From: Globisporangium splendens | Lineage: Eukaryota; Oomycota; Peronosporomycetes; Pythiales; Pythiaceae | Assembly (NCBI GenBank): GCA_006386115.1 | Contig: VFIW01000061.1 | Location: 124,001-188,000 of the forward strand | Direction of reading: 5' to 3' | DNA: 64,000 nucleotides | Translations under genes and position numbers: made by a program | Part shown: one piece after another, positions 50,734-60,468 of the stretch | Layout: the number at the start of each line of letters is the position of its first letter | Position numbering within the stretch: the first letter of the stretch is position 1 | The notes under the pieces: model-generated | Told to the model about the DNA's origin: nothing | Seen by the model: only the letters and a program-made list of their open reading frames with translations | The model's database searches: none

Positions 50734-52197
50734 ATGGACGCTTCCTCTCGCGCGCACTCTCCTGCAGCTCATGACGGCGTTCTCGACGCGCTGGCGGACG
50801 CGCCGATGTCGCTCGCGACAGCAGACACCAGCCACGAAGATGTGAGCGAAGCGCTGCTGCTCGCGGAGACCGAGAAGCTGCTCAACTGCCTCGAGCCGAC
50901 GGCGTTTGTTCCACCAGCGACGAATGGATCATCAGCAACTCCAACAGCACAATCGCCACGCCCTTCGGCTTCCACAAGCCCACAGATCGGTGGCAAGAAG
51001 CCCGTTAGTAGACGAGGAAGACGGTCCTGGAAAGCCGGTGGGATGCGGAACCCGTCGCGAGACCGACTGATGGTGGAGCTGTCGAGTTTGCGTGAGCAGG
51101 CGAGCACGCTCGAGACCGAATTGGTGCTGGCGCGCCGCCACCGACATGTCTTGGAGCAGAACAACTTGCTGCTGATGCCAGCATGGGGCCGCATCGCGAA
51201 GCGTCAGCTGCGCGCCAGACAGAAAGCTGAAGACGAGAACAAGAGGTTGAAAGCCATGGTCGAGACGCAGCGCATGTTTGTGCGGCAGTTGCAGCACACG
51301 TGGCACCAGTGGCAAGCGATTGCGAATGGCAGTCCGTACAGCCAGGTGTTTTCGAAGACAGTGTGTCTGAATGCTAATGATGTCGCTATCCTGGAGATGC
51401 TCGTCTCAGAGCTGGACGTCGAGTACATGCGGCTCGACCATGTGTTCCGCGATGCCAGTCTCGTGCGGAGAAAGGAAGACTACGAAGAGGGGTCCAATTG
51501 CGTCGTCAAGACCCGTCTCGGAGTCAATGGAGGAACGCCAACGACCTTCTTGGAGCTGAGCGAGATCGAAGTGGATCCATTCGAGTTCCAGATGTTTTCG
51601 CGGATCACGTGGCAGTGCGCTGCGATGAAATCCGCACAGCGCAATTGTGTCTCGTACGATGACGTGGAGAGCCAGGGACACGAGACGTGGGCGACCAAAT
51701 ACCGCGAGCGGCACGAATACAACGGCGAGGTCGTGTTTCTCGACACGCTCACGGTGGATCGTCGATACGTCGAGAGCGACCGGACCACGCTCGTGTGGCG
51801 CAAAATCATCAAGGACGAGAATAACATCGTCTCCAGCTCGTTCGTCGTCGAGACCGGTTGGATCGTGCTCCAGGACCTGGCATCTCCCTCATCGTCATCT
51901 TCGACATCATTAGTGACATCTCCAACTACGGATATTCAGACCAGAAGCTCCTGTGACAGCGAGGGCGGCACTCTCACACTGACGTGCGTGCATGTCGAGC
52001 CCCACGTCCCACATGGAGCGCCGCTGCTGCTGCCGGACTCGGATCCGCTGACGCAGCTCGTCGTGACCACCTTCAAGGACGAGTTCGACGAAATCAACGA
52101 TATGATCGAGAATCTGCTGCTGGACGAAGCCATCGCGGCGCAGGAAGACGTTGTGGGCACCAGCAGCAACCCGACGAGACTGACTGCGGTGGTCTAA
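50734..52197 (+). CDS. M96/START-like family protein, group C-like
   Basis: 487 aa. N-terminal helix DVSEALLLAETEKLLNCLEP (about 36-55) combines the group A ETE box with the group C basic block: RRGRRSWKAGGMRNPSRDRL near 92-111, followed by MVELSSLREQASTLETELVL. RARQKAEDENKRLKAMVETQ near 160-180. START-like region: ELDVEYMRLDHVFRDASLVR (about 227), FLELSEIEVDPFEF (about 271), WQCAAMKSAQRNCVSYDDVE (about 292), VDRRYVESDRTTLVWRKIIK (about 343), FVVETGWIVLQDL (about 371). A Ser/Thr-rich insertion (about 388-410) precedes CVHVEPH. C-terminus INDMIENLLLDEA. Its mixed features place it between groups A and C, as the nearest standing relative of the palindrome genes. Confidence 0.85.
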   Translation: MDASSRAHSPAAHDGVLDALADAPMSLATADTSHEDVSEALLLAETEKLLNCLEPTAFVPPATNGSSATPTAQSPRPSASTSPQIGGKKPVSRRGRRSWKAGGMRNPSRDRLMVELSSLREQASTLETELVLARRHRHVLEQNNLLLMPAWGRIAKRQLRARQKAEDENKRLKAMVETQRMFVRQLQHTWHQWQAIANGSPYSQVFSKTVCLNANDVAILEMLVSELDVEYMRLDHVFRDASLVRRKEDYEEGSNCVVKTRLGVNGGTPTTFLELSEIEVDPFEFQMFSRITWQCAAMKSAQRNCVSYDDVESQGHETWATKYRERHEYNGEVVFLDTLTVDRRYVESDRTTLVWRKIIKDENNIVSSSFVVETGWIVLQDLASPSSSSSTSLVTSPTTDIQTRSSCDSEGGTLTLTCVHVEPHVPHGAPLLLPDSDPLTQLVVTTFKDEFDEINDMIENLLLDEAIAAQEDVVGTSSNPTRLTAVV

Positions 52198-52392
52198 GTG
52201 TTTTTTTTTTTTCTTCTCCTGTAAATGGCATTCTTCTGAGTGAGGTAAACCTCTTTATATATGTTATTGAGAATTTATATGTACAATTTTTTGATGAGCA
52301 TCTCTCTGTATATCTAATGAACCTGTTTAAAATTCATAATTGGATCATCTCCCTGACAGCAAAAAATACAGCCGACTTCAAAGTCGCGGAAA
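52198..52392. other. Short intergenic
   Basis: Begins with an 11-T tract (52201-52211) just after the stop codon. No other feature. Confidence 0.4.
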
Positions 52393-53658
52393 ATGACGCC
52401 TCTGGCGCTGGACGACGAGCTCCAGGGGCTCTTTGTTCTCGTTGCGCGTCCAGATGCCGACTCAGCGCCGCTTTCACCGTCGTCTCCGCGTTCAGATGGC
52501 GCCAGCAACTCCGGTCAAAGATCCACGACCGCTACGAACGTCGATCGACGGCGCGCCACCCAGCCACTGGCGTTTGCGACCCTCAAGCGCAACAAGCACC
52601 GCGAGAAGCGCAAGCACGAGCTCCAGCTACTTCGCATGCACGCGCTCGCGCTTGAGCGGGATCTGCACACGCTGCGGCAGCAGACAGCGCATCGTGCGAG
52701 CCGCTGGCAATTCATCGCTGCGTGGCAAGACGTTGCTCAGCGAGAGCGCGCACGACGGACGCAAGTTGAGGTCGAGAATCATGAGTTGCGCACTCGGGTT
52801 CTCGCGCATTCGGAGATGGCGGCGGAAATGCAGCAGACCTTGGAACGGATGGCTGCGCCGCTTGACAGTAAGGCTGTAATGCGGTCGTTATCGCGGCAAA
52901 TGGTCGACGCAGACATGCTCTCCGCGCTGGCGAGTGAGTTGGACGCGACTCTGGCACGTCGGAACGCTGTCTTCCATGCAAACGCGCTATTGGCGGACGC
53001 GTCCAGATGCAATCAGTCGGTTCGCTATTGCCACGTGACCGTGCAGGCTCTAGGTTACGACGCCGTGACCCCTGTAGCAGAGCTCACGGACGTCACGCTT
53101 ACACCCTTCCGATCACGCCTGACCGCCAAGATCATGTGGCGCACGATCGTGCAGCAATACGACCGCCGCGATCGGTTCCAGGTCGAGACTATAGACCTCA
53201 CCGACGACAACAACACGATCACCGTCAAGTACCGAGCGCCGATCGTGCTCTCTGGTGATGGAAGCGAGAACAAAGTCAAGTACTTGACGACAAGGCTCGT
53301 CGTGCGTAGGTATCCTCACGAGAAGCAGAACGGCATGGCGCTCGTCTGGCGCGCGTACAGCGTCAGCGAGGACACGCCACTGGGGATGTACGCGGACGAA
53401 ACAGGCTGGTCGGTGGTGGAGCCGCATCAAGTGCCAGGCTCTGGGCGTCAAACGAGCCGCCTTCGGCAGTGCGTGCATGTGGTCCAGCGGCGGCGGCACG
53501 ATCACGAAGCTGGTGGTGCCATGGAGAGCAACAGGACGGATGCTGGTGAAGGAGAGGAGGCTGGGGAGCTCACGGACTTGGCGCTCAGCGTGAGCGAAAA
53601 GGACTTTGTGCACTTGTCCAAGACCATGGAGACACTGCTGATCACGAACAGTGGGTGA
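52393..53658 (+). CDS. M96/START-like family protein, group D (short type)
   Basis: 421 aa. The leader is short and the ETE helix is reduced to LALDDELQGLFVLVARPDAD. The basic block LKRNKHREKRKHELQLLRMH (63-82) shows an N-x7-(R/H) arrangement reminiscent of bZIP factors, but the first heptad Leu is not at the canonical distance. Coiled coil LALERDLHTLRQQ; RRTQVEVENHELRTRVLAHS near 119-138. START-like region: ELDATLARRNAVFHANALLA (about 182), VAELTDVTLTPFRSR (about 226), WRTIVQQYDRRDRFQ (about 246), LVVRRYPHEKQNGMALVWRA (about 303), YADETGWSVV (about 334). C-terminus VHLSKTMETLLITNSG. Thirteen successive Arg/Lys-rich positions make it one of the best DNA-binding candidates in the array. Confidence 0.85.
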   Translation: MTPLALDDELQGLFVLVARPDADSAPLSPSSPRSDGASNSGQRSTTATNVDRRRATQPLAFATLKRNKHREKRKHELQLLRMHALALERDLHTLRQQTAHRASRWQFIAAWQDVAQRERARRTQVEVENHELRTRVLAHSEMAAEMQQTLERMAAPLDSKAVMRSLSRQMVDADMLSALASELDATLARRNAVFHANALLADASRCNQSVRYCHVTVQALGYDAVTPVAELTDVTLTPFRSRLTAKIMWRTIVQQYDRRDRFQVETIDLTDDNNTITVKYRAPIVLSGDGSENKVKYLTTRLVVRRYPHEKQNGMALVWRAYSVSEDTPLGMYADETGWSVVEPHQVPGSGRQTSRLRQCVHVVQRRRHDHEAGGAMESNRTDAGEGEEAGELTDLALSVSEKDFVHLSKTMETLLITNSG

Positions 53659-53819
53659 GGATTTTTTGTTGGCATGCATTCTAAAGAGGTTGTGTTGGTC
53701 CCTTTTGTATTCTGTTATAAAGGTATTTTGTGTTATGAAGAGGTAGTCTGGTGTCGATTTGGCGTCAGTCTCGTAATTGCAGACCTCACACACCACCGCG
53801 TTTTCTGCAAGAGCTCCAC

Positions 53820-55070
53820 ATGATGGACGACATCGCGGCGCTGGAGCTCGACGACGCGCACGAGCGCACGCTGGCGAACGTTCTGGCGTTTATCGACGGC
53901 TTCGAGGACGCGCCTGCGTCCTCTGGCGATGCTCTCAAAGGCGTTAGGACTGTCAAACAAGCGCCAAAGTCGCTGAAACCCGCGACGCTCAAGCGCAATC
54001 GCCATCGTGAGAAGGTCAAGCGCGAGCTCGTGACTCTGCGCACGCACGCGAGTGAACTGGAGGCGCAGTTGACGGCGTTGCACCACCAGCAGACGGTGTC
54101 GACGCTCGCGGTTGAGAGCAAAGCCGATGCGATATGGAAGCGCGTGGTGAGCTCCGAGATGAAGGCGCGCCGTCGCGCTGAAGTAGTGAACCAGCAACTG
54201 AAAGCGGAGTTGTTGGCGCATGCCGAGATGGCGGGGCACGTGATGAACGCTCTAAATGCGGTCCAGGGGGTAGAGAAGACGGAGGTGAAGGTGCCGATGA
54301 CAACATTTGCGAAAAGCGCGTCGTTAATTGATGAGGACGACGTGATTGCCGCGTTGGTCGCGGATTTGGACCCGACGTTCGCGCGACTTGACTCGGTGTT
54401 CCAGGCAAACGAGTGGCTGACAGCATCGGCACCGCCGACGAGATCCGCTCGCCACTTTCAGATGAAAGAACTCGTGTCTGAAGATGGAGCCAAGTCGTCA
54501 CCAGTTGCGGAGCTCACGGACATCACGACCACGCCGTTCAGACCGCGGATGACCGGGAAGATCATGTGGCGAACCCTTCTGCAGCAGTATGCGAATGGCG
54601 TTCGAGATGATATCAACATTGAGAAAACGTGGCACACTGAGAACACGCTCACTGCGAAGTTCACAGGGCGATACGCCTTCCCGAGTAGTGCAACTGGCAG
54701 AGCGGAGTCTGTGACGCTGAGTACTCGGCTCGTTGTGCGCAAATACCCGAACGCGAACAGCAAACTTGGTATGGTGATGGTTTGGCGCGCGTACGACGAG
54801 AGTGAAGCCGCTCCCGCCGAAGTGTACGTGGAGGAGTTTGGCTGGGCGGCAGTCGAGGGTGTGAGGCGTGGGAGTATCATCCGTCAGTGCGTGCATGTCG
54901 TGCAACACTGCCGAGCAGACGGCATGACGACGCATCACGACTCGGAGCCCACACTGTTGACCGACGCTGCGCTCCGCGCCAACGAAGACGATTTTGCGGC
55001 CATGTCCACCGCCATCGAGAACTTGCGCATCGTCGGTGACCCAGTGGTCAATGCAGCGTGCACGGTGTGA
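53820..55070 (+). CDS. M96/START-like family protein, group D (short type)
   Basis: 416 aa from ATG 53820 (MMDDIAALELDDAHERTL); the open frame begins at a GTG further up. N-terminal helix TLANVLAFIDGFEDAPASS (about 18-36) is the group D signature shared with the partial gene at the window end. Basic block LKRNRHREKVKRELVTLRTH (56-75), coiled coil ASELEAQLTALHHQQ, RRAEVVNQQLKAELLAHAEM near 121-140. START-like region: DLDPTFARLDSVFQANEWLT (about 182), VAELTDITTTPFRPR (about 230), WRTLLQQYANGVRDD (about 250), LVVRKYPNANSKLGMVMVWR (about 304), YVEEFGWAAV (about 336; the ETGW box is EFGW). C-terminus MSTAIENLRIVG. It lies 160 bp after the 52.4 kb gene, co-oriented, and is its closest relative here. 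Confidence 0.85.
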   Translation: MMDDIAALELDDAHERTLANVLAFIDGFEDAPASSGDALKGVRTVKQAPKSLKPATLKRNRHREKVKRELVTLRTHASELEAQLTALHHQQTVSTLAVESKADAIWKRVVSSEMKARRRAEVVNQQLKAELLAHAEMAGHVMNALNAVQGVEKTEVKVPMTTFAKSASLIDEDDVIAALVADLDPTFARLDSVFQANEWLTASAPPTRSARHFQMKELVSEDGAKSSPVAELTDITTTPFRPRMTGKIMWRTLLQQYANGVRDDINIEKTWHTENTLTAKFTGRYAFPSSATGRAESVTLSTRLVVRKYPNANSKLGMVMVWRAYDESEAAPAEVYVEEFGWAAVEGVRRGSIIRQCVHVVQHCRADGMTTHHDSEPTLLTDAALRANEDDFAAMSTAIENLRIVGDPVVNAACTV

Positions 55071-55819
55071 AGGTGACGGCGTGGTCGTAAAACGCGCTGC
55101 CGAATTCTTTGAGTTTGTCGAAGAACTGATGGACTGGTTCGCGGGTTGGGAGAGTCTCAGAAGCTGTCCAGACAACGAGAACTGGTCGTCATGATGGTCG
55201 CTGCAACGATTCCTAAAACCAGAAGCGTGCGCGAATCGAACAGAGCGTGACAAACAGACCGAACGCATGCGCTGAAAATGCGCTCCAAGCTTCCACGCAA
55301 CATGACGGTGAGCACCGAGAGTGAACGAATTTATCTGGAGGAAAAATTCGGCGCGTGTAAATCGTGTGAATGCGTCGGCATCACAAATCCGACGAGAACG
55401 GGTTGCTGGAGGATCATATCTGCAGTGCACATCGAAATTGAGACTAAACGTGCAAGTTGAGATTCGTCCTGCTGATCATTTTCTTTTTGACGAAGTTGGA
55501 ACGATCTGGCAAAATTGGCATCGTAAGGTCAGCAATAGTCAGGAATTTGTCGTAGCCGCATTAGACGGTGCAAACGCAGAAAAGAGATCCAAATAACGTA
55601 ATAATGCTCATATTTTTGAATAACAAATTTATACACAAAGTGCAAGCTCCAACTCCGTCTAAGTTTTCGTCGGACGACCTGCATCAGCTCACACATTTTT
55701 ATAAGGAATGGTCATCTTGGCAACTCGGAGCTCCTCTACCTCTGGTCTCACGCTGTGTCAGCTTCTGTGTGAGTGGAGTCGTTTTTCGTGCCCAGTTGAT
55801 GCCATGGTGCAGTCTTATC
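55071..55819. other. Intergenic between convergent genes, about 750 bp
   Basis: Short open frames only (for example 55321-55596 on the plus strand); nothing recognised. Confidence 0.4.
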
Positions 55820-57166
55820 CTAAATGTGGTTTGCTTGGTTCATCGTATCCGCCCAGGCTGGTATTTCCCTCGCCAACGTTGTCGACATCTTCTGGTATGG
55901 TTCTTCACTCAGCGTCAACAGCACATTTAAGAAGTTGGGTATAATGACGCCAGCGTTGCTACCACCCGACTGGGGTCGCGATGTTATTTGCGAATATGTG
56001 CGAATGATGCTCTCACTGCTTGTCGAAGAGCGAGGCTCCACTACCATCCAGCCGGTTTCGTCTCCATCCGTCCCGAGCAGGTTGTCTTGGCCTTCAAGTC
56101 TCCCACGCCAGACCACCACCACCCGATTTTCGTCATCCACGAACTTCTTGGCAGCCATCCTGTAGTTAAACTGTATCATTTCGCCACTGGCAAGTCGACA
56201 CATTATCTGCGCTTTCGCCGCAAGACTGTCTTCAGTGTGCCACAGCTTTTCTTCCTCGCAGCAGGGTCCCATCGTGTATTCATACACTGTGGAGCACCAC
56301 ATATTGTTGGCCACTTGCTGGAAACTCAAGGCGCTGACCGAGATGTCGACCACCTCAATGTATGGCACATTCACCGAGTTCACATAGCCGTATCGAACAA
56401 AGTCCGAATCGAATGCTTGGATCTTTGCGGTTTCGAATGCAGCATCCATACGCGCAAAGCTCGCGTCCAAGTCATTCGCGAGTTCGGAAAGTACTTCCAT
56501 GTCTGAGTTGTGGCTCGGCATCAAGAGATTGTCGGTTGGTTCAGGGATAGGGGTGGGACTCGTCAAATCTGCTTCTTTCAACCCATCGTTCATCTTCCTC
56601 GTGATCTCTTTGTAGCTCCGCAGAATGCGCTTCAACTGCGCGTTTTCATCTTCGGCACGCTGACGCGCTCCCCGTTGCTTTTTCGCGATTTGCTTCCACG
56701 CGTACAGGAAAAGCGCATCTCTCGGAGTTGTTCGTTCTCGAAGCGAAGTCAACTGGTCTTCAAGCTTGACAATCTGGTCACGCAGGAACTGAACCTCGCG
56801 TTTCCTCTTCTCACGGTACTTGTTTCGCTGCAGTGTGACTGCATTCTTGGATCTTTCTTTTGTGAGCTTGCCCTCCGTGGCTGCACACTCGACATGAGGT
56901 TTACAACTGCTGGTCAGGACCTTCGGGTCGCCTGAGACTGCAGTTGGAGTCGGCAGCGTGGAGCGGAACGAAGAATCCTCTGTGACCATAAACTCCATGA
57001 GCTCGGTCGACAGCTGCAACTCCTCGAGCAGGATGTTCTCAGTGCTGAAATCTGCGTCAAACGAGTCGAATTGCAGTCCTTCGGCGTCTTCGGAGAGCGT
57101 CGAACTGGAAGATAAAGCCATGGAATCGCACGAGGAGTGCATGAAATAGAAGGAATTCGTCGCCAT
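55820..57166 (-). CDS. M96/START-like family protein, group E (most bZIP-like)
   Basis: 448 aa. The N-terminus is Ser-rich with a Phe/Asp stretch (FDSFDADFSTENILLEELQL at 33-52). The basic block LQRNKYREKRKREVQFLRDQ (112-131) has N-x7-R and is the closest to a true bZIP basic region in this window; the zipper LRDQIVKLEDQLTSLRE follows with Leu every seven residues. RARQRAEDENAQLKRILR is near 164-184. START-like region: DLDASFARMDAAFETAKI (about 229), YIEVVDISVSALSF (about 267), WCSTVYEYTMGPCCEEEKLW (about 288), MAAKKFVDDENRVVVVWRGR (about 333), DGDETGWMVV (about 363). The C-terminus (MSTTLAREIPAWADTMNQ) lacks the usual ENLLL helix. It stands alone on the minus strand with no close copy, so it may be an old, stable member. 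Confidence 0.83.
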   Translation of the reverse strand: MATNSFYFMHSSCDSMALSSSSTLSEDAEGLQFDSFDADFSTENILLEELQLSTELMEFMVTEDSSFRSTLPTPTAVSGDPKVLTSSCKPHVECAATEGKLTKERSKNAVTLQRNKYREKRKREVQFLRDQIVKLEDQLTSLRERTTPRDALFLYAWKQIAKKQRGARQRAEDENAQLKRILRSYKEITRKMNDGLKEADLTSPTPIPEPTDNLLMPSHNSDMEVLSELANDLDASFARMDAAFETAKIQAFDSDFVRYGYVNSVNVPYIEVVDISVSALSFQQVANNMWCSTVYEYTMGPCCEEEKLWHTEDSLAAKAQIMCRLASGEMIQFNYRMAAKKFVDDENRVVVVWRGRLEGQDNLLGTDGDETGWMVVEPRSSTSSESIIRTYSQITSRPQSGGSNAGVIIPNFLNVLLTLSEEPYQKMSTTLAREIPAWADTMNQANHI

Positions 57167-58290
57167 CGAGGGATCTCAAGGAGCTCAGACGAGTGGTGGA
57201 GACGGCGGGAAAACTGAAAGTGGAGGGTGATCTTCACGCAGCGAAATCGAAAGTGAGAGACCCAGTGATTAAAAGCGGTGAGAAAAAAAAAGATTCGTCC
57301 GGGGTTGATTAAAATGAGAGCCAAAGTTCAGTACGAAGCACAATGGTACAATCGCGAGACTTCGCAATTAGCCGTTCTCACTAATTAATACATTTAATTA
57401 AAGATAAACGTGATTCGACGAGCAACAGCAAAACTCTATGTTGGATACTTTTGGAGGATTGATATTTTAGCATTTCAGCTCCATTCTTTTCGATTATATA
57501 GAGGGTCTTTACTAAACCACCTGATGAAAAATGATTAGTCGTCACAAAGAGTTCAACTTTTCAATCAGGAATTAACAATCACTCCGACTGTCATTCCAAA
57601 CAACCCAAGTCCACGCTGTTGCTTTTCATAGGATTTTTTGTTCAAGGAGCATCTTGCAGATCTCACTCTTTGTGCAATCGTGAAAGATTTATGATTTTAT
57701 GTGGTCATTGTCGAGAATATTAACAGATCTGAATTGTTCACACAAATCTGGTAATATTTACGAAAATGACCGTATATAATGAATATTTCACAAACAGCCA
57801 CGAATGGGTTGTCTGTTGTATTAGGAAATCTAGACTGTTTGGATGCTTTTTACAACCTGGCAATCTGCAGTCCGACCTTTTTGACCATCCGTCTCTGCTG
57901 GTTGAGACAAGTGCGTGTGTTTATGACATGTGCTTACCGATTATGTTTGTCCCAACTGTCAACTTATGCAAAGACTCGCTTCACCATCCAAGATGCTTTT
58001 TCTGTTCTTGACTTGCCTTCCACAACGTGAGTGGTGCATAAAATCACGTTTGCTGCTCTGTTCCACCAAACTGTGAACAGCAAGGTTTCAGTTTACAGAG
58101 TACGCACTTAGTCATGAGAAGAGGTGCAGTAAGTGCGCACTCACCTCCTATCAGAGACTTCACTCTCAGTCGAAAGTATGCATGCTTTACTCACATTTTG
58201 GCGGATGTCATGCAGCTTTCCTCTCGGAATGATGGTCACAATCATTTCATTCCTACCATTTCAGTCGGATAATAATAGAAGGCGGTTGGT
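57167..58290. other. Intergenic, AT-rich, about 1.1 kb
   Basis: Upstream region of the 55.8 kb gene and distal flank of the 58.6 kb gene. ORFs near 57770-58030 are short and unrecognised. Confidence 0.4.
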
Positions 58291-58626
58291 CATGTCCCAA
58301 CAATTGCCGTTTACAAAAGCGCATTCACACACACGTAAACTTAATTCGCGCCATACTTACAATCAATCACTGAATGCACTCCGCATGGGAGAAAACATGG
58401 TCTGGCAGTCAAAGACATGCAGAAGGGGTCCTTCACCCAACGAAACCTTGTGCCACCTCAACGGATTGTCTTTGGAGCAGCGCACGGATTCTCTGCTTGA
58501 ACAGCTACCAAGGCACTAGTTTCCAGAATGCCGTACTACAAAACAGTCGGATAACAGAAAAGAGAGCAAATCTAGTTCAAATCCTCCTTCACGAGCACAC
58601 ACGTAAACACTCCACGTCACTTTCGT
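58291..58626 (-). repeat. Duplicated 3' flank of group F genes
   Basis: Read on the minus strand this flank matches the 3' flank of the 13.5 kb gene (14854-15200), for example GTACGGCATTCTGGAAAC followed by GTGCCTTGGTAGCTGT (14952-14988), and, with a deletion, 60330-60468 after the third copy. About 350 bp of non-coding flank was therefore copied with the gene. Confidence 0.7.
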
Positions 58627-60048
58627 CTAACCAGTCAATGCAATCGTGTCGTCTAGCAACAGGTTCTCCATCATCTTCAGTACGGCACCCCTCTCTTGAA
58701 TGCTCAAGTCGAGTATCACGTTGCTGAATGCCTCGATGGCAGATTGCGGTCTGGATCCCGAACAAGCTGAAGTAACTTTACTTGATTTTTGCACGAAATG
58801 TACACATGAACGTGAGATACTCCCCGAGCTCTGGAACCCTGAGCTATCGGCAATCGGTTGGACGGCCACCCATCCAGTCTCGTCGGCCACGGTTCCTAGA
58901 AAGCTGCCTGTTAGTTCGGAACATGCACGCCACACAACTACGATCTTGTCACTCCCACAAGTGAATTTCTTCATCACGAGTTTGCTTCGAGGGAGCTTTT
59001 GGTCAACAAGGTCTTCCAGATGATATTTGACTGCAAACGTGTCTTCAGTTTTCCAAACCAGCTCTCTGCCTGGACCATTTTGAAGTGAGTAGATGAGTGC
59101 TTGCCAGAGTTTGTCGGGAATCGTCCGGCTGTCGAATGGCTCGATGGCCGCACTCGTGAGCTCAAGATACGAGCTCCCTCCGTGGTTCTTGTTCGTCTTG
59201 ATACGCCCCGATTTAGGCAGGTCCGATGTGACCTGGTCGAGACCACTCTCTTGGAACACGATATCCAAAAGCCTAAAACTCGCATCAATGTCCGCGGCGA
59301 GCTCGGTGAATCCGTCAGCGTCTTGGAGCTGGGACGATGCTCGCCTTCTCTGTTTCAACCGTGGTCCAAGTGCATACGATGGCCCTCGTTTGTTCCCGAG
59401 TATCTGTCCGATGGACTGTATCAGGTGAATCGTCCGTTGTAACTCGAGTTTCAGGTATTTGTTCTCGGTTTCTGCCTGTCTACGGTACTCGAGCTGATTT
59501 TTCGCAATGCGCTGCCATGCCAAGTTGAGCTTGGCTTTGTCATCTGATGACACCACGATTTTGCCCTGTCGGAAAGCAAGCACCTCAGCTTCCAGCTCGG
59601 CGACGAGCGCTCGCTGATTTTGTAGCTCCTTCTTCGTCTGGTCTCGGTACTTGTTGTGTGCTGTTTTGGCTGCCAAAGTCGTTGTCTTCGGTGGTGATGA
59701 GGGAGTATCTGGAGGGGTACTCTCGTTGGTCTTGTCCGCTGTTATCGATAGAGTCGAATCGCTAGGAACTCCACAGAGCAACCCTGAGCTTTCGGTGGAA
59801 CTAGCATCTGAGTACGACGGTTGATTGTCTGAAAGCACGCTGACCAGGAAGCTGAGGAGCTCGTCTGGCTGATGCGAGAGCACCAGGGAGTGGCCGCCTT
59901 GCAGCTCGTCCAGCGGATCCACTGTCGCATTTGAAAGACAGTACCCAGTGTCGCCAGTGACGGTCGACATTGCTGTGTGCGCAAGCCCGCGCGCGTCTCG
60001 GTGGCGCTTCGGCGAAGACGACGATGCGCGTGGAGCTGGAGGTGCCAT
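58627..60048 (-). CDS. M96/START-like family protein, group F
   Basis: 473 aa from ATG 60048 (MAPPAPRASSSSPKRHRDAR). LVLSHQPDELLSFLVSVLSD near 65-84. Basic segment TAHNKYRDQTKKELQNQRAL near 136-155, then VAELEAEVLAFRQGKIVV. START-like region: DIDASFRLLDIVFQESGLDQ (about 255), YLELTSAAIEPFDS (about 297), TEDTFAVKYHLE (about 334), MKKFTCGSDKIVVVWRACSE (about 356), VADETGWVAVQPIADSS (about 387). C-terminus VLKMMENLLLDDTIALTG. It differs from the neighbouring frameshifted copy in two patches (basic segment, and START-like C-terminal half), while long blocks between are the same. A CTTTTTTCAG tract just before the ATG matches the possible 5'-UTR acceptor of the 13.5 kb gene. Confidence 0.85.
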   Translation of the reverse strand: MAPPAPRASSSSPKRHRDARGLAHTAMSTVTGDTGYCLSNATVDPLDELQGGHSLVLSHQPDELLSFLVSVLSDNQPSYSDASSTESSGLLCGVPSDSTLSITADKTNESTPPDTPSSPPKTTTLAAKTAHNKYRDQTKKELQNQRALVAELEAEVLAFRQGKIVVSSDDKAKLNLAWQRIAKNQLEYRRQAETENKYLKLELQRTIHLIQSIGQILGNKRGPSYALGPRLKQRRRASSQLQDADGFTELAADIDASFRLLDIVFQESGLDQVTSDLPKSGRIKTNKNHGGSSYLELTSAAIEPFDSRTIPDKLWQALIYSLQNGPGRELVWKTEDTFAVKYHLEDLVDQKLPRSKLVMKKFTCGSDKIVVVWRACSELTGSFLGTVADETGWVAVQPIADSSGFQSSGSISRSCVHFVQKSSKVTSACSGSRPQSAIEAFSNVILDLSIQERGAVLKMMENLLLDDTIALTG

Positions 60049-60185
60049 GTTTGACTTCCTGCGCTCTCTTCCGAACTGAAAAAAGTGGGAGTGACGGTCT
60101 TGTGTCTCTGACATTCTGGTCATTTCCGCACCTGTTGCTCGCACTCATCATGTCGGAGTGTTGGTCTTCCGGTTCGCAACTCCTA

Positions 60186-60203
60186 TACCGGGAGAAACCG
60201 GTA
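60186..60203 (-). promoter_or_regulatory. Paired CCGG motif upstream of a group F gene
   Basis: TACCGG, five bases, ACCGGTA, about 140-155 bp upstream of the ATG at 60048; same layout as at 13325-13342. Confidence 0.45.
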
Positions 60204-60468
60204 TGCACAAAAGTGGGTTTCCTGTCCTTTTCTGTCGAGTCAATTTCGTGCACTCTGTCAAGAGGTGGAAATGGTGAAAAGCCAAAGTCACGTACACTGC
60301 GTGCAACGGGATGCCTTGCAGCGACGGCAACGCCTGTCGCCTCGACCGATTGTCTTTCGAGCAACGCAGGTTCCTCATGTTATACTGGTATTATAAAACA
60401 GTCGGACAAAGGAAGGAGCAAATCTATGTCAAATCCTCATTCACGAGCACTCATGTAAACACTCGACG

